A program made the translations under genes and the position numbers. The notes under the pieces were generated by a model. That model searched no databases. It saw nothing but the letters and a program-made list of their open reading frames with translations, and was not told where the DNA came from. A DNA stretch of 7,045 nt from positions 1,274-8,318 of the forward strand of contig DIJY01000099.1 of NCBI GenBank assembly GCA_002421405.1. Reading direction: 5' to 3'. This document shows, in pieces, positions 1 to 5,478 of the stretch (its first letter is position 1; every line of letters starts with the position of its first letter). The stretch comes from Caryophanales bacterium UBA5632. GTDB lineage: Bacteria; Bacillota_I; Bacilli_A; Izemoplasmatales; Hujiaoplasmataceae.

Positions 1-37
1 TCACTGGCACAGCGGTCAATTGTAAATCGATTTAAAA

Positions 38-622
38 ATGGATTATAAAATCGAGTTTATCAATATTTATAATCAATACATTAAACGCGAAGGATCTGAA
101 GAGTTATTGAAATTTCTACTTTCCAGTAATTCCGATTTTTTCGTTGCGCCAGCTTCAACCCGGTTCCACTTATCAAAAGAAGGTGGGCTTGTTGAACATT
201 CAATGAACGTTTATCATTGTCTAAAGGACTATTCAGAACGTTCTAAAGTAAGAAGTGACTTTGGGCTGCAATTTTCAAATGAATCGATTGCGATCGTCGC
301 ACTTTTACATGACTTATGCAAGATGAATGTTTATCAAAAATCGATGAGAAATATAAAAGATAAATCGGGAACTTGGCAACAAGTGCCCTCCTATGACTAT
401 AATGATACGCTGCCCTATGGTCATGGGGAAAAATCCGTTTATATCATCTCTGGATTCATGAAACTAACCCGCGAAGAAGCGTTTGCGATTCGCTACCATA
501 TGGGATTTTCAAATACAGACGACAAAATGAATGTTGGCGCAGCATTTGAACAATTTCCCTTAGCGTTAGCACTTTCAATTGCGGATATGGAAGCAACATA
601 TCTCGTAGAAGCGAAGTCATAA
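38..622 (+). CDS. HD-domain phosphohydrolase-like protein
   Basis: A 194-residue protein with the residues expected of an HD-superfamily metal-dependent phosphohydrolase: H54 in GGLVEHS, the H91-D92 pair in LLHDLCK, H129 in YGHGEKS, H154 in IRYHMG and D183 in IADMEAT. The N-terminal stretch (IYNQYIKREG, then APASTRFH at 37-44) resembles a small, uncharacterised Bacillota and phage family of about 190-200 residues, and it supports this ATG because the family signature begins close to it. No signal peptide or membrane segment is seen, so it is probably cytosolic. The substrate is unknown; HD proteins of this kind often act on nucleotides or nucleic acid ends, but nothing here fixes that. An in-frame stop lies at 23-25 and there is no convincing Shine-Dalgarno upstream, so translation may be coupled to a gene ending just left of the window. 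An intrinsic terminator follows, so it is probably the last gene of its transcript. Confidence 0.85.
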   Translation: MDYKIEFINIYNQYIKREGSEELLKFLLSSNSDFFVAPASTRFHLSKEGGLVEHSMNVYHCLKDYSERSKVRSDFGLQFSNESIAIVALLHDLCKMNVYQKSMRNIKDKSGTWQQVPSYDYNDTLPYGHGEKSVYIISGFMKLTREEAFAIRYHMGFSNTDDKMNVGAAFEQFPLALALSIADMEATYLVEAKS

Positions 623-646
623 TTATCGAAGTCATCATCGAACGAT

Positions 647-675
647 AAGAAACTGGTTTTCAGTTTCTTTTTGTT
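647..675 (+). terminator. Intrinsic terminator after the HD-domain gene
   Basis: Perfect 9-bp stem AAGAAACTG (647-655) with CAGTTTCTT (661-669), a 5-base loop GTTTT, and a run of T from 668 to 672 continuing into TGTT. It separates the HD-domain gene from the MATE gene. The stem is AT-rich, so efficiency may be moderate. Confidence 0.8.
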
Positions 676-676
676 A

Positions 677-720
677 TTTATAAGCCTTTATTCCTATGGT
701 ATAATGATACAGGCTGGAGG
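677..720 (+). promoter_or_regulatory. Extended -10 promoter and RBS of the MATE gene
   Basis: An extended -10 element TGGTATAAT lies at 697-705 (TATAAT at 700-705). The best -35 at 17-bp spacing is a weak TTTATA (677-682), so the extended -10 probably carries recognition. The predicted start near 711-713 leaves a leader of under 20 bases. The GGAGG at 716-720 is a strong ribosome binding site 8 bases before the ATG at 729. The promoter sits directly after the previous terminator, so the transporter is its own transcription unit. A short inverted repeat GTAT-N4-ATAC (699-710) overlaps the -10 but is too small to call an operator. Confidence 0.75.
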
Positions 721-728
721 ATTTTACC

Positions 729-2132
729 ATGGCGAAAATGTATGATATGACGAAAGGATCCATCTTTAAAAATTTACTGGTAGTCGCACTACCAGTTTTA
801 TTGACATCGATTTCTCAGATGGCCTATAATTTAACTGATATGTTTTGGATTGGCAGAGTTGATTCAATTGGTTTAAATGAAAGTGATGCTATCTCAGGGA
901 TTGGCACCGCGGGCTATATTACTTGGTTTGCATTTGGATTGATATTAATCGCAAAAATCGGGACGTCTGTTAAAGTCAGTCATGCAGCAGGCGCTCAACA
1001 GCATGATATGATTGAAAAATACGCAACGAACGGATTATCATTATCGATTATCCTTGGGTTGCTTTTTTCGGTCGTTGTATTCTTTTTTAAAACTCAAATC
1101 GTCAGTATTTTTAACATTGGAAAACCAGAAGTTGTGATTGCCGCTTTAGATTATTTATCAATTGTCGGTACGTTTTTATTTGTACAGTTTATTACTTCGG
1201 GGTTTTCTGCCATTAATGAAGGACTTGGGAAAACGGCTTTGAATTTTTCAATTCTTGTGATTGGCCTTGTCATGAACATCATTCTAGATCCTATCTTTAT
1301 CTTAACGCTTAAAATGGGGGTTTCAGGAGCCGCTTTAGCGACCGTCATTTCACAAGTCTCAACGCTAACAGTATTTATTATCATCTATTTTGCTAGACGT
1401 AAAATTGCATGGCAATATCAAATTAAACACCTTCATCCCAAAATGATGGGCGATATTTTCAAAATCGGAATATTTGCTGGACTTCAAAGCATGTTTTTCA
1501 CTTCTATTTCCATTATTATTGCTAGAATGATCTTTTTCTATGGAGAACAAGTCATGGCTGCGCAAAGAATCGGAAGCCAAATTGAACAATTGACATGGAT
1601 GATTGCGGGCGGATTTCAAACCGCGTTAACAGTTTTTGTCGGTCAAAACTTTGGGGCGAAACATTCTGATAGAATCAAAAAGGGAACAATCATGCTTTCT
1701 AAAATGCTCATTCCTTATTCTTTGCTCATCGGCGCAATTCTTTTCTTTTTAGCGGGACCATTAATGAAAATATTCGTTGATGATGAAGTGATTATTACAT
1801 ATGGCAAACAATATCTTCAGATTATTAGCGTCGCACAAGTCTTCATGATGCTTGAAGGTATTGGAACGGGTTTATTCAATGGCGTTGGGAAAAGTATTGT
1901 ACCTTCCATTGTCGGCATTGCTGGTAATACATTAAGGATTCCAGGCGCCTATTTATTGTCTGGCGTTTTAGGTTACGTCGGCATTTGGTGGACTTTAAAT
2001 CTTTCAGACATTGTGAAGGGATTCATTTTACTCATTGCTTCGATTGTAATTTTGCTCAATGTTGATAAAATGATGAATTCGAGAAAAAATCGAAAGAAAG
2101 TACTGATAGAATCAAATATAATCGTCGATTAA
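729..2132 (+). CDS. MATE-family multidrug/metabolite efflux transporter
   Basis: A 467-residue integral membrane protein of normal length for the MATE (MatE) family, which exports organic cations, drugs or metabolites in exchange for Na+ or H+. About twelve hydrophobic segments are visible in two halves, roughly 13-35, 58-80, 103-121, 136-160, 170-193, 198-222, then 246-270, 288-306, 325-350, 363-385, 391-415 and 420-445. Family marks include NLTDMFWIG at 34-42, whose D37 sits where many MATE proteins carry the cation-coupling acidic residue in helix 1. Others are NIILDPIF at 183-190, VGQNFGA at 304-310 and NGVGKS at 384-389. The C-terminal tail is short and basic. The start is supported by GGAGG 8 bases upstream. 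It has its own promoter and terminator, and no neighbour indicates the substrate. DinF-like versus NorM-like assignment cannot be settled by eye. Confidence 0.95.
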   Translation: MAKMYDMTKGSIFKNLLVVALPVLLTSISQMAYNLTDMFWIGRVDSIGLNESDAISGIGTAGYITWFAFGLILIAKIGTSVKVSHAAGAQQHDMIEKYATNGLSLSIILGLLFSVVVFFFKTQIVSIFNIGKPEVVIAALDYLSIVGTFLFVQFITSGFSAINEGLGKTALNFSILVIGLVMNIILDPIFILTLKMGVSGAALATVISQVSTLTVFIIIYFARRKIAWQYQIKHLHPKMMGDIFKIGIFAGLQSMFFTSISIIIARMIFFYGEQVMAAQRIGSQIEQLTWMIAGGFQTALTVFVGQNFGAKHSDRIKKGTIMLSKMLIPYSLLIGAILFFLAGPLMKIFVDDEVIITYGKQYLQIISVAQVFMMLEGIGTGLFNGVGKSIVPSIVGIAGNTLRIPGAYLLSGVLGYVGIWWTLNLSDIVKGFILLIASIVILLNVDKMMNSRKNRKKVLIESNIIVD

Positions 2133-2146
2133 ACGACGATTTTTTT
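2120..2146 (+). terminator. Intrinsic terminator overlapping the MATE stop codon
   Basis: An 8-bp stem AATCGTCG (2120-2127) with CGACGATT (2134-2141), a 6-base loop ATTAAA and a T run at 2140-2146. The last codons of the MATE gene form the left arm and its TAA (2130-2132) lies in the loop. It insulates the transporter from the gntR unit. Confidence 0.8.
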
Positions 2147-2166
2147 CACATACATGACTATATCCC

Positions 2167-2184
2167 CTTGAATAAATATTCAAG
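2167..2184. promoter_or_regulatory. Perfect inverted repeat over the -35 (possible operator)
   Basis: CTTGAATA-AA-TATTCAAG is a perfect 8-bp inverted repeat with a 2-bp centre. It contains the whole -35 hexamer and part of the spacer. Its sequence differs from the GTGGTA palindrome further down, so if it is an operator it may bind another regulator. AT-rich palindromes also arise by chance, and no binding is shown. Confidence 0.45.
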
Positions 2185-2196
2185 AATGATTATAAT
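2168..2196 (+). promoter_or_regulatory. Sigma-A promoter of the gntR-hydrolase unit
   Basis: TTGAAT (2168-2173) and TATAAT (2191-2196) are separated by exactly 17 bp, giving a near-consensus vegetative promoter with a predicted start around 2202-2205. It is the strongest promoter in the window. Inverted repeats lie over its -35 and over its start, so it is probably repressed rather than weak by itself. Confidence 0.8.
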
Positions 2197-2202
2197 CAAA
2201 TT

Positions 2203-2215
2203 GTGGTATTACCAC
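2203..2215. promoter_or_regulatory. Likely GntR/FadR-type operator at the transcription start
   Basis: GTGGTA-T-TACCAC is a perfect 6-bp inverted repeat with a 1-bp centre, placed 7 bases after the -10 and so covering the predicted transcription start. Its inner part TGGTATTACCA fits the TNGTNNNACNA pattern typical of FadR-subfamily GntR operators. The gene immediately downstream encodes such a regulator, so negative autoregulation is the simplest reading. A related half-site, TGTGGAT, follows at 2216-2222. Confidence 0.7.
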
Positions 2216-2255
2216 TGTGGATAATTTAACTTGAGAGAATTTCATGAGGTGAATG

Positions 2256-2963
2256 ATGGATAATTTATCAAATATGACCACTGTTTTAACGAAAAAACTC
2301 AAAAACGACATTATTAATGGCGTTTTTCAACCCGGAGATCGGCTATTGCCTTTACGTGAACTTGCGACGAAATATGATGTAAGTAGAAGTGTTGTCAATA
2401 GTGTAATTTCATCGCTTTCAGCTCAAGGATTTGTATCTGTCTCTCCAAGACATTATGTCATTGTCAATGATATCTTACGAACAGGATCATTAGGCATTTT
2501 GGATGATGTTTTAGAATCACAAAATCAGCCTTTAAAGTTACGCTTATTAAAGGATGTTTTAATTTACCGTAAAAGTATTGAAATTGAAGCAATTCAAATT
2601 ATTATTCGTAACGACCATCTCGATTTGTCAAATTTATCAAGTGTTGTTAACAAACAAAAACTGTGGATTGATAACCCCAAAAATGATCTAGATCTGTTGG
2701 TCAATCTTGACATGTCATTTCATAAGTATTTGCTTGAAAGTACAGAAAATGTTGTCTATAAATTGATTTTTCGCTACTTTGAATCATTCTCGCAAAAAAT
2801 GATTACTTATTTTTATCAGAATTATAATCTTGCTTCTCAAAATTTTTCTTTATATATTGAAACATATGAAGCAATCATCAGTCATAATGAAAAGAAAGCA
2901 ATCAATACATTTTGTAATGTTCTTGATCAGGGAGCACAGTATGTGCTTCAATTGATGAAATAG
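2256..2963 (+). CDS. GntR-family transcriptional regulator, FadR/FCD-like
   Basis: A DNA-binding repressor or activator of the GntR family; 235 residues from this start. The N-terminal winged helix-turn-helix covers about residues 8-70, with PLRELATKYDVSRSVVNSV in place of the usual PSERELA..LGVSRTTVREA; the generally conserved Arg of the recognition helix is Asn (N48). Residues about 90-230 form an all-helical effector domain of FCD type. D152 and H156 in LDMSFHKYLLEST match the first metal ligands, but the late His of FCD proteins seems replaced by Tyr (near Y200), so the ligand mode may differ. ATG codons at 2253 and 2256 are both possible; the GAGG ending at 2249 is better spaced for 2256. 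The stop overlaps the ribosome binding site of the following hydrolase, so the two are co-transcribed. It probably controls its own promoter through the GTGGTATTACCAC site and may respond to a substrate or product of the hydrolase. Confidence 0.88.
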   Translation: MDNLSNMTTVLTKKLKNDIINGVFQPGDRLLPLRELATKYDVSRSVVNSVISSLSAQGFVSVSPRHYVIVNDILRTGSLGILDDVLESQNQPLKLRLLKDVLIYRKSIEIEAIQIIIRNDHLDLSNLSSVVNKQKLWIDNPKNDLDLLVNLDMSFHKYLLESTENVVYKLIFRYFESFSQKMITYFYQNYNLASQNFSLYIETYEAIISHNEKKAINTFCNVLDQGAQYVLQLMK

Positions 2964-2969
2964 AGGTGA
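2963..2969 (+). promoter_or_regulatory. RBS deciding the hydrolase start
   Basis: GAGGTGA begins at the last base of the gntR TAG. In-frame GTG (2966) and ATG (2969) lie inside or against it. TTG (2975) is 8 bases after the GG and has the normal spacing. Confidence 0.6.
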
Positions 2970-2974
2970 TGATA

Positions 2975-3922
2975 TTGGAATGGTATGAATTACTTATCCT
3001 CGGTGTTGTTTTATTTGTTCTATTTCTCAATTTTTATGCAGGTTATCGAATTGCACAAAGCATTTATAACCCCGTGAGACATTCGTTAATGGAGACAAGA
3101 ATTCGCGAAACAGAAAAAACGCCAGATTTAATGCAAGCGTACGACGAATGGGAGAAAATTCCTTATTCGATTGAAACCAATAATGGGTATGATTTGAAAG
3201 CTTATTATCTCCCAACCGAATTGCACGTTGATGGATGTAAAGATTGCTTTGTTATTATTGCTCACGGATATACTTATACACATCACGGTGGAATAAAGTA
3301 TGCTAGTATTTTCAAAGAGTTAGGGTTTAATGTCATCTTATATGATGAAAGATATCATGGTGAATCAGGTGGCAATAATTGTTCATTAGGATTTTATGAA
3401 GAACAAGACCTTGAAGTAGTCATATCCGATACGTTCACAAGATTTGGACCCGATTTATTTTTAGGTACTTATGGTGAATCCATGGGGGCCTCTACCGTTA
3501 TTTTAGAACAAGCCCATGATTCGAGATTACAGTTTGTTATCGCTGATTGTCCCTTTTCTGATTTGACAGAACTTGTAACTTATTTAGTCAAACGAAAAGG
3601 CCATTTACCTAAATGGCCCTATGTTGGTTTAGCAAATTTCTTTTTTAAACTCGCCACAAAAACTGAATTTAAATCAATTTCTCCATTGAATGCAATCAAA
3701 AAGGCAAAAGTTCCCTTTCTAATCATGCACGGGTCAAAAGATGAATTCATTCCTCCCAAACACTCTCAAGCACTTTTTGAGGCGTGTCCTTCGGAAAAAC
3801 AATTGTATATCTCAACAAACCCTGCGAAACATGCGGAATCATTTTTAATGAACCGCGTAGAATATACAGAGATAGTCAAAAATTTTATCTCAAAAGTTAT
3901 TTATAATTCTCAAAGGAATTAA
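2975..3922 (+). CDS. Membrane-anchored alpha/beta hydrolase
   Basis: A serine hydrolase of the alpha/beta fold, resembling the COG1073/YqkD-type group; 315 residues from the TTG start (317 from the ATG at 2969). Residues about 4-23 form one hydrophobic helix, so it is probably anchored in the membrane; the side bearing the catalytic domain is not clear. The core shows an oxyanion HG (H97-G98), a YDERYHGESGG block at 123-133, the nucleophile elbow GESMG with S169, the acid D256 in HGSKDEFIP, and the base H286 in AKHAESF. The triad is complete, so an active esterase, lipase or peptidase-like enzyme is expected; the substrate is not shown. It follows gntR with the ribosome binding site at that gene's stop, so the regulator probably controls it. 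No clear terminator follows; the glpA-like gene has its own promoter 40 bases on. Confidence 0.88.
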   Translation: MEWYELLILGVVLFVLFLNFYAGYRIAQSIYNPVRHSLMETRIRETEKTPDLMQAYDEWEKIPYSIETNNGYDLKAYYLPTELHVDGCKDCFVIIAHGYTYTHHGGIKYASIFKELGFNVILYDERYHGESGGNNCSLGFYEEQDLEVVISDTFTRFGPDLFLGTYGESMGASTVILEQAHDSRLQFVIADCPFSDLTELVTYLVKRKGHLPKWPYVGLANFFFKLATKTEFKSISPLNAIKKAKVPFLIMHGSKDEFIPPKHSQALFEACPSEKQLYISTNPAKHAESFLMNRVEYTEIVKNFISKVIYNSQRN

Positions 3923-3960
3923 TCTAACCGTGTAATTTTTATATTTCGTAACTTACAGAA

Positions 3961-3969
3961 TGTTATAAT
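3961..3969 (+). promoter_or_regulatory. Extended -10 promoter of the glpA-like operon
   Basis: TGTTATAAT gives an extended -10 with a perfect TATAAT at 3964-3969. No good -35 is present at 16-18 bp spacing (ATATTT at 3941-3946 is the 17-bp position), so the promoter may need the extended -10 or an activator. The short inverted repeat GTAA-C-TTAC (3948-3956) sits in the spacer. The predicted start near 3975-3978 leaves a leader of about 50 bases. Confidence 0.65.
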
Positions 3970-3988
3970 TAAATTACCATTACTTGAA

Positions 3989-4020
3989 AAGGAGATTTTC
4001 GGTCAATCATTCACCGAAAG
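3989..4020 (+). promoter_or_regulatory. Shine-Dalgarno followed by a leader hairpin
   Basis: AAGGAG (3989-3994) is the best Shine-Dalgarno of the leader, but no ATG, GTG or TTG lies at normal distance after it. Directly after it a perfect 7-bp hairpin forms, TTTCGGT (3997-4003) with ACCGAAA (4013-4019), 9-base loop, extendable by a T-G wobble. No T run follows, so it is not a terminator. If folded, it brings AAGGAG to about 10 bases from the ATG at 4030. A weaker GTGGT (4020-4024) could instead serve that ATG. Confidence 0.55.
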
Positions 4021-4029
4021 TGGTTGCAG

Positions 4030-5466
4030 ATGTATGATGTTGTCATAATTGGAGCGGGAGTCATTGGCGCAAGCGTTGCTCGAGCGCTATCGAAATATCA
4101 TTTGAAGGTACTTGTAATTGAAAAACATTCTGATGTTTGTGAAGGAACTTCAAAAGCAAACAGCGGTATTGTTCATAGTGGTTACGATGCCAAACCAGGA
4201 ACCATCAAGGCTAAATTCAATTTAATTGGCAATCATATGATGTCTGATTTTTGTCAAAAGTATCGTGTTCCGTTTCGCCGAAACGGATCTTTAGTTTTAG
4301 CTTTTTCAGAAGAAGATATCCCAAAATTAGAAGCGTTGAAGATTCAAGGAATGAGTAATGGGGTTGCTGGTCTTGAAGTATTGACAAAACAACAAGTTTT
4401 AGCAATGGAACCCAATTTGAATGATTCGATTGTAGCGGCGTTATACGCTCCTACCGGTGGAATTGTTGATCCTTTTGAATTAACGATTGCTCAAGCCGAA
4501 GTGGCGAACATGAATGGTGTTGAATTTAAATTCAACGCATTCGTCACTAATATCGCTAAACAATCCGATTACTTTATTATTTCAACGAATAATGAAACGA
4601 TTGAATCTAAAACGGTTATCAATTGCACCGGGGTTTTCTCTGATGATTTTAATAATATGGTTTCAGAAAATAAACTTTCAATTACACCCAGAAAAGGTGA
4701 ATATTGTTTATTTGACAAAGAAGTCGGACACTTTGTTGATAAAACCATCTTTCAATTACCGACTGTGTACGGAAAAGGAGTATTAGTTACCCCTACTGCA
4801 GAAAACAATCTATTAATGGGCCCAACCGCCTATGATATTTATGACAAATACGATAATTCAACGACGGCAGAAGGAATCAAAGAAGTATTGTCGAAAGCTG
4901 CTCAAAGCGTAAAATATATTCCTTCTTCCTATATTATCACTGCCTTTTCTGGATTAAGAGCGACTGAAGCTTCCGGTGATTTCGTCATCGGTGAAACAAT
5001 CGATGTTCCAGGGTTTTATAATGCCGTTGGCATCGAATCGCCTGGACTCACTGCCGCGCCGGCGATTGGCGATTATTTATCCAATCTGGTTGCGATTAAA
5101 TTAAAAGCTAATTTAAAATCTTCTTTTGTTGATGGTAGAGATGAAATCATTCGATTTGAACCGCTTTCCGTTAGCGACAAAGCCAAATTAATTGAATCAA
5201 ATCATGAATACGGAAAGATTATTTGCCGATGTGAAATGGTTACTTTAGCAGAAATAAAAGATGCAATTCATCGTCCCTTAGGCGCAAACTCCATTGATGG
5301 TGTTAAGCGAAGAACCAGAGCTGGCGCAGGACGATGTCAAGGTGGGTTCTGCGGGCCTAGAGTTCTTGAGATCTTATCAAAAGAATTGAATAAAGACCCA
5401 AGAGATATTGCTAAATTCGATCAACAAGCGATTTTACTTGTTGGATTCGATAAAGATACACTGTAG
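4030..5466 (+). CDS. GlpA/LhgO-like FAD dehydrogenase with C-terminal BFD [2Fe-2S] domain
   Basis: A flavoprotein of the DAO superfamily, 478 residues from ATG 4030. The Rossmann FAD site starts almost at residue 1 (IIGAGVIG, glycines at 8, 10 and 13), which favours this start over the TTG at 4024. The dehydrogenase domain runs to about 350, with SGIVHSGYD near H49 and GLRATEASGDFVIGE with R310, positions comparable by eye to substrate-site residues of GlpD/GlpO enzymes. A C-terminal BFD-like domain carries C399-x-C401 and C436-x4-C441, expected to bind a [2Fe-2S] cluster as in GlpA. Likely reaction: oxidation of sn-glycerol-3-phosphate to dihydroxyacetone phosphate. A different 2-hydroxy acid is possible, since related COG0579 enzymes oxidise L-2-hydroxyglutarate. 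It is soluble, with no membrane helix. First gene of a three-gene operon: the next ATG follows the stop by 12 bases. glpK and glpF are not in the window, so glpA is not assigned firmly. Confidence 0.9.
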   Translation: MYDVVIIGAGVIGASVARALSKYHLKVLVIEKHSDVCEGTSKANSGIVHSGYDAKPGTIKAKFNLIGNHMMSDFCQKYRVPFRRNGSLVLAFSEEDIPKLEALKIQGMSNGVAGLEVLTKQQVLAMEPNLNDSIVAALYAPTGGIVDPFELTIAQAEVANMNGVEFKFNAFVTNIAKQSDYFIISTNNETIESKTVINCTGVFSDDFNNMVSENKLSITPRKGEYCLFDKEVGHFVDKTIFQLPTVYGKGVLVTPTAENNLLMGPTAYDIYDKYDNSTTAEGIKEVLSKAAQSVKYIPSSYIITAFSGLRATEASGDFVIGETIDVPGFYNAVGIESPGLTAAPAIGDYLSNLVAIKLKANLKSSFVDGRDEIIRFEPLSVSDKAKLIESNHEYGKIICRCEMVTLAEIKDAIHRPLGANSIDGVKRRTRAGAGRCQGGFCGPRVLEILSKELNKDPRDIAKFDQQAILLVGFDKDTL

Positions 5467-5473
5467 GCGGTGA
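5465..5473 (+). promoter_or_regulatory. RBS deciding the start of the second flavoprotein
   Basis: AGGCGGTGA differs from AGGAGGTGA by one base and overlaps the TAG of the preceding gene. It lies 8 bases (from GG 5469-5470) before ATG 5479. The in-frame GTG at 5470 lies within it and so is unlikely to be used. Confidence 0.7.
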
Positions 5474-5478
5474 AGTAT

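Noticed and set aside
1151..1619. Two minus-strand open frames (1151-1384 and 1365-1619) inside the MATE gene
   Set aside because: They are antisense to a conserved transporter, show no motifs and have no promoter or ribosome binding site; they are frame shadows.
3966..3976. TAATT-A-AATTA palindrome overlapping the glpA-like -10 as an operator
   Set aside because: It is made only of A and T in an AT-rich promoter and partly is the -10 itself; chance explains it.
3997..4019. Leader hairpin as an intrinsic terminator/antiterminator of the GlpP type
   Set aside because: No T run follows the stem and no alternative antiterminator pairing was seen, so transcription termination there is unlikely.
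4024..4029. TTG at 4024 as the start of the glpA-like gene
   Set aside because: ATG at 4030 places the start directly before the FAD Rossmann strand as in relatives; TTG 4024 has no spaced Shine-Dalgarno, because GTGGT runs into it.
4514..4786. 90-codon open frame on the + strand inside the glpA-like gene
   Set aside because: It lies wholly within a well-supported flavoprotein gene, in another frame, with no family motif or good ribosome binding site.
5470..5478. GTG at 5470 as the start of the second flavoprotein
   Set aside because: It lies inside the AGGCGGTGA ribosome binding site, which is correctly spaced for ATG 5479.
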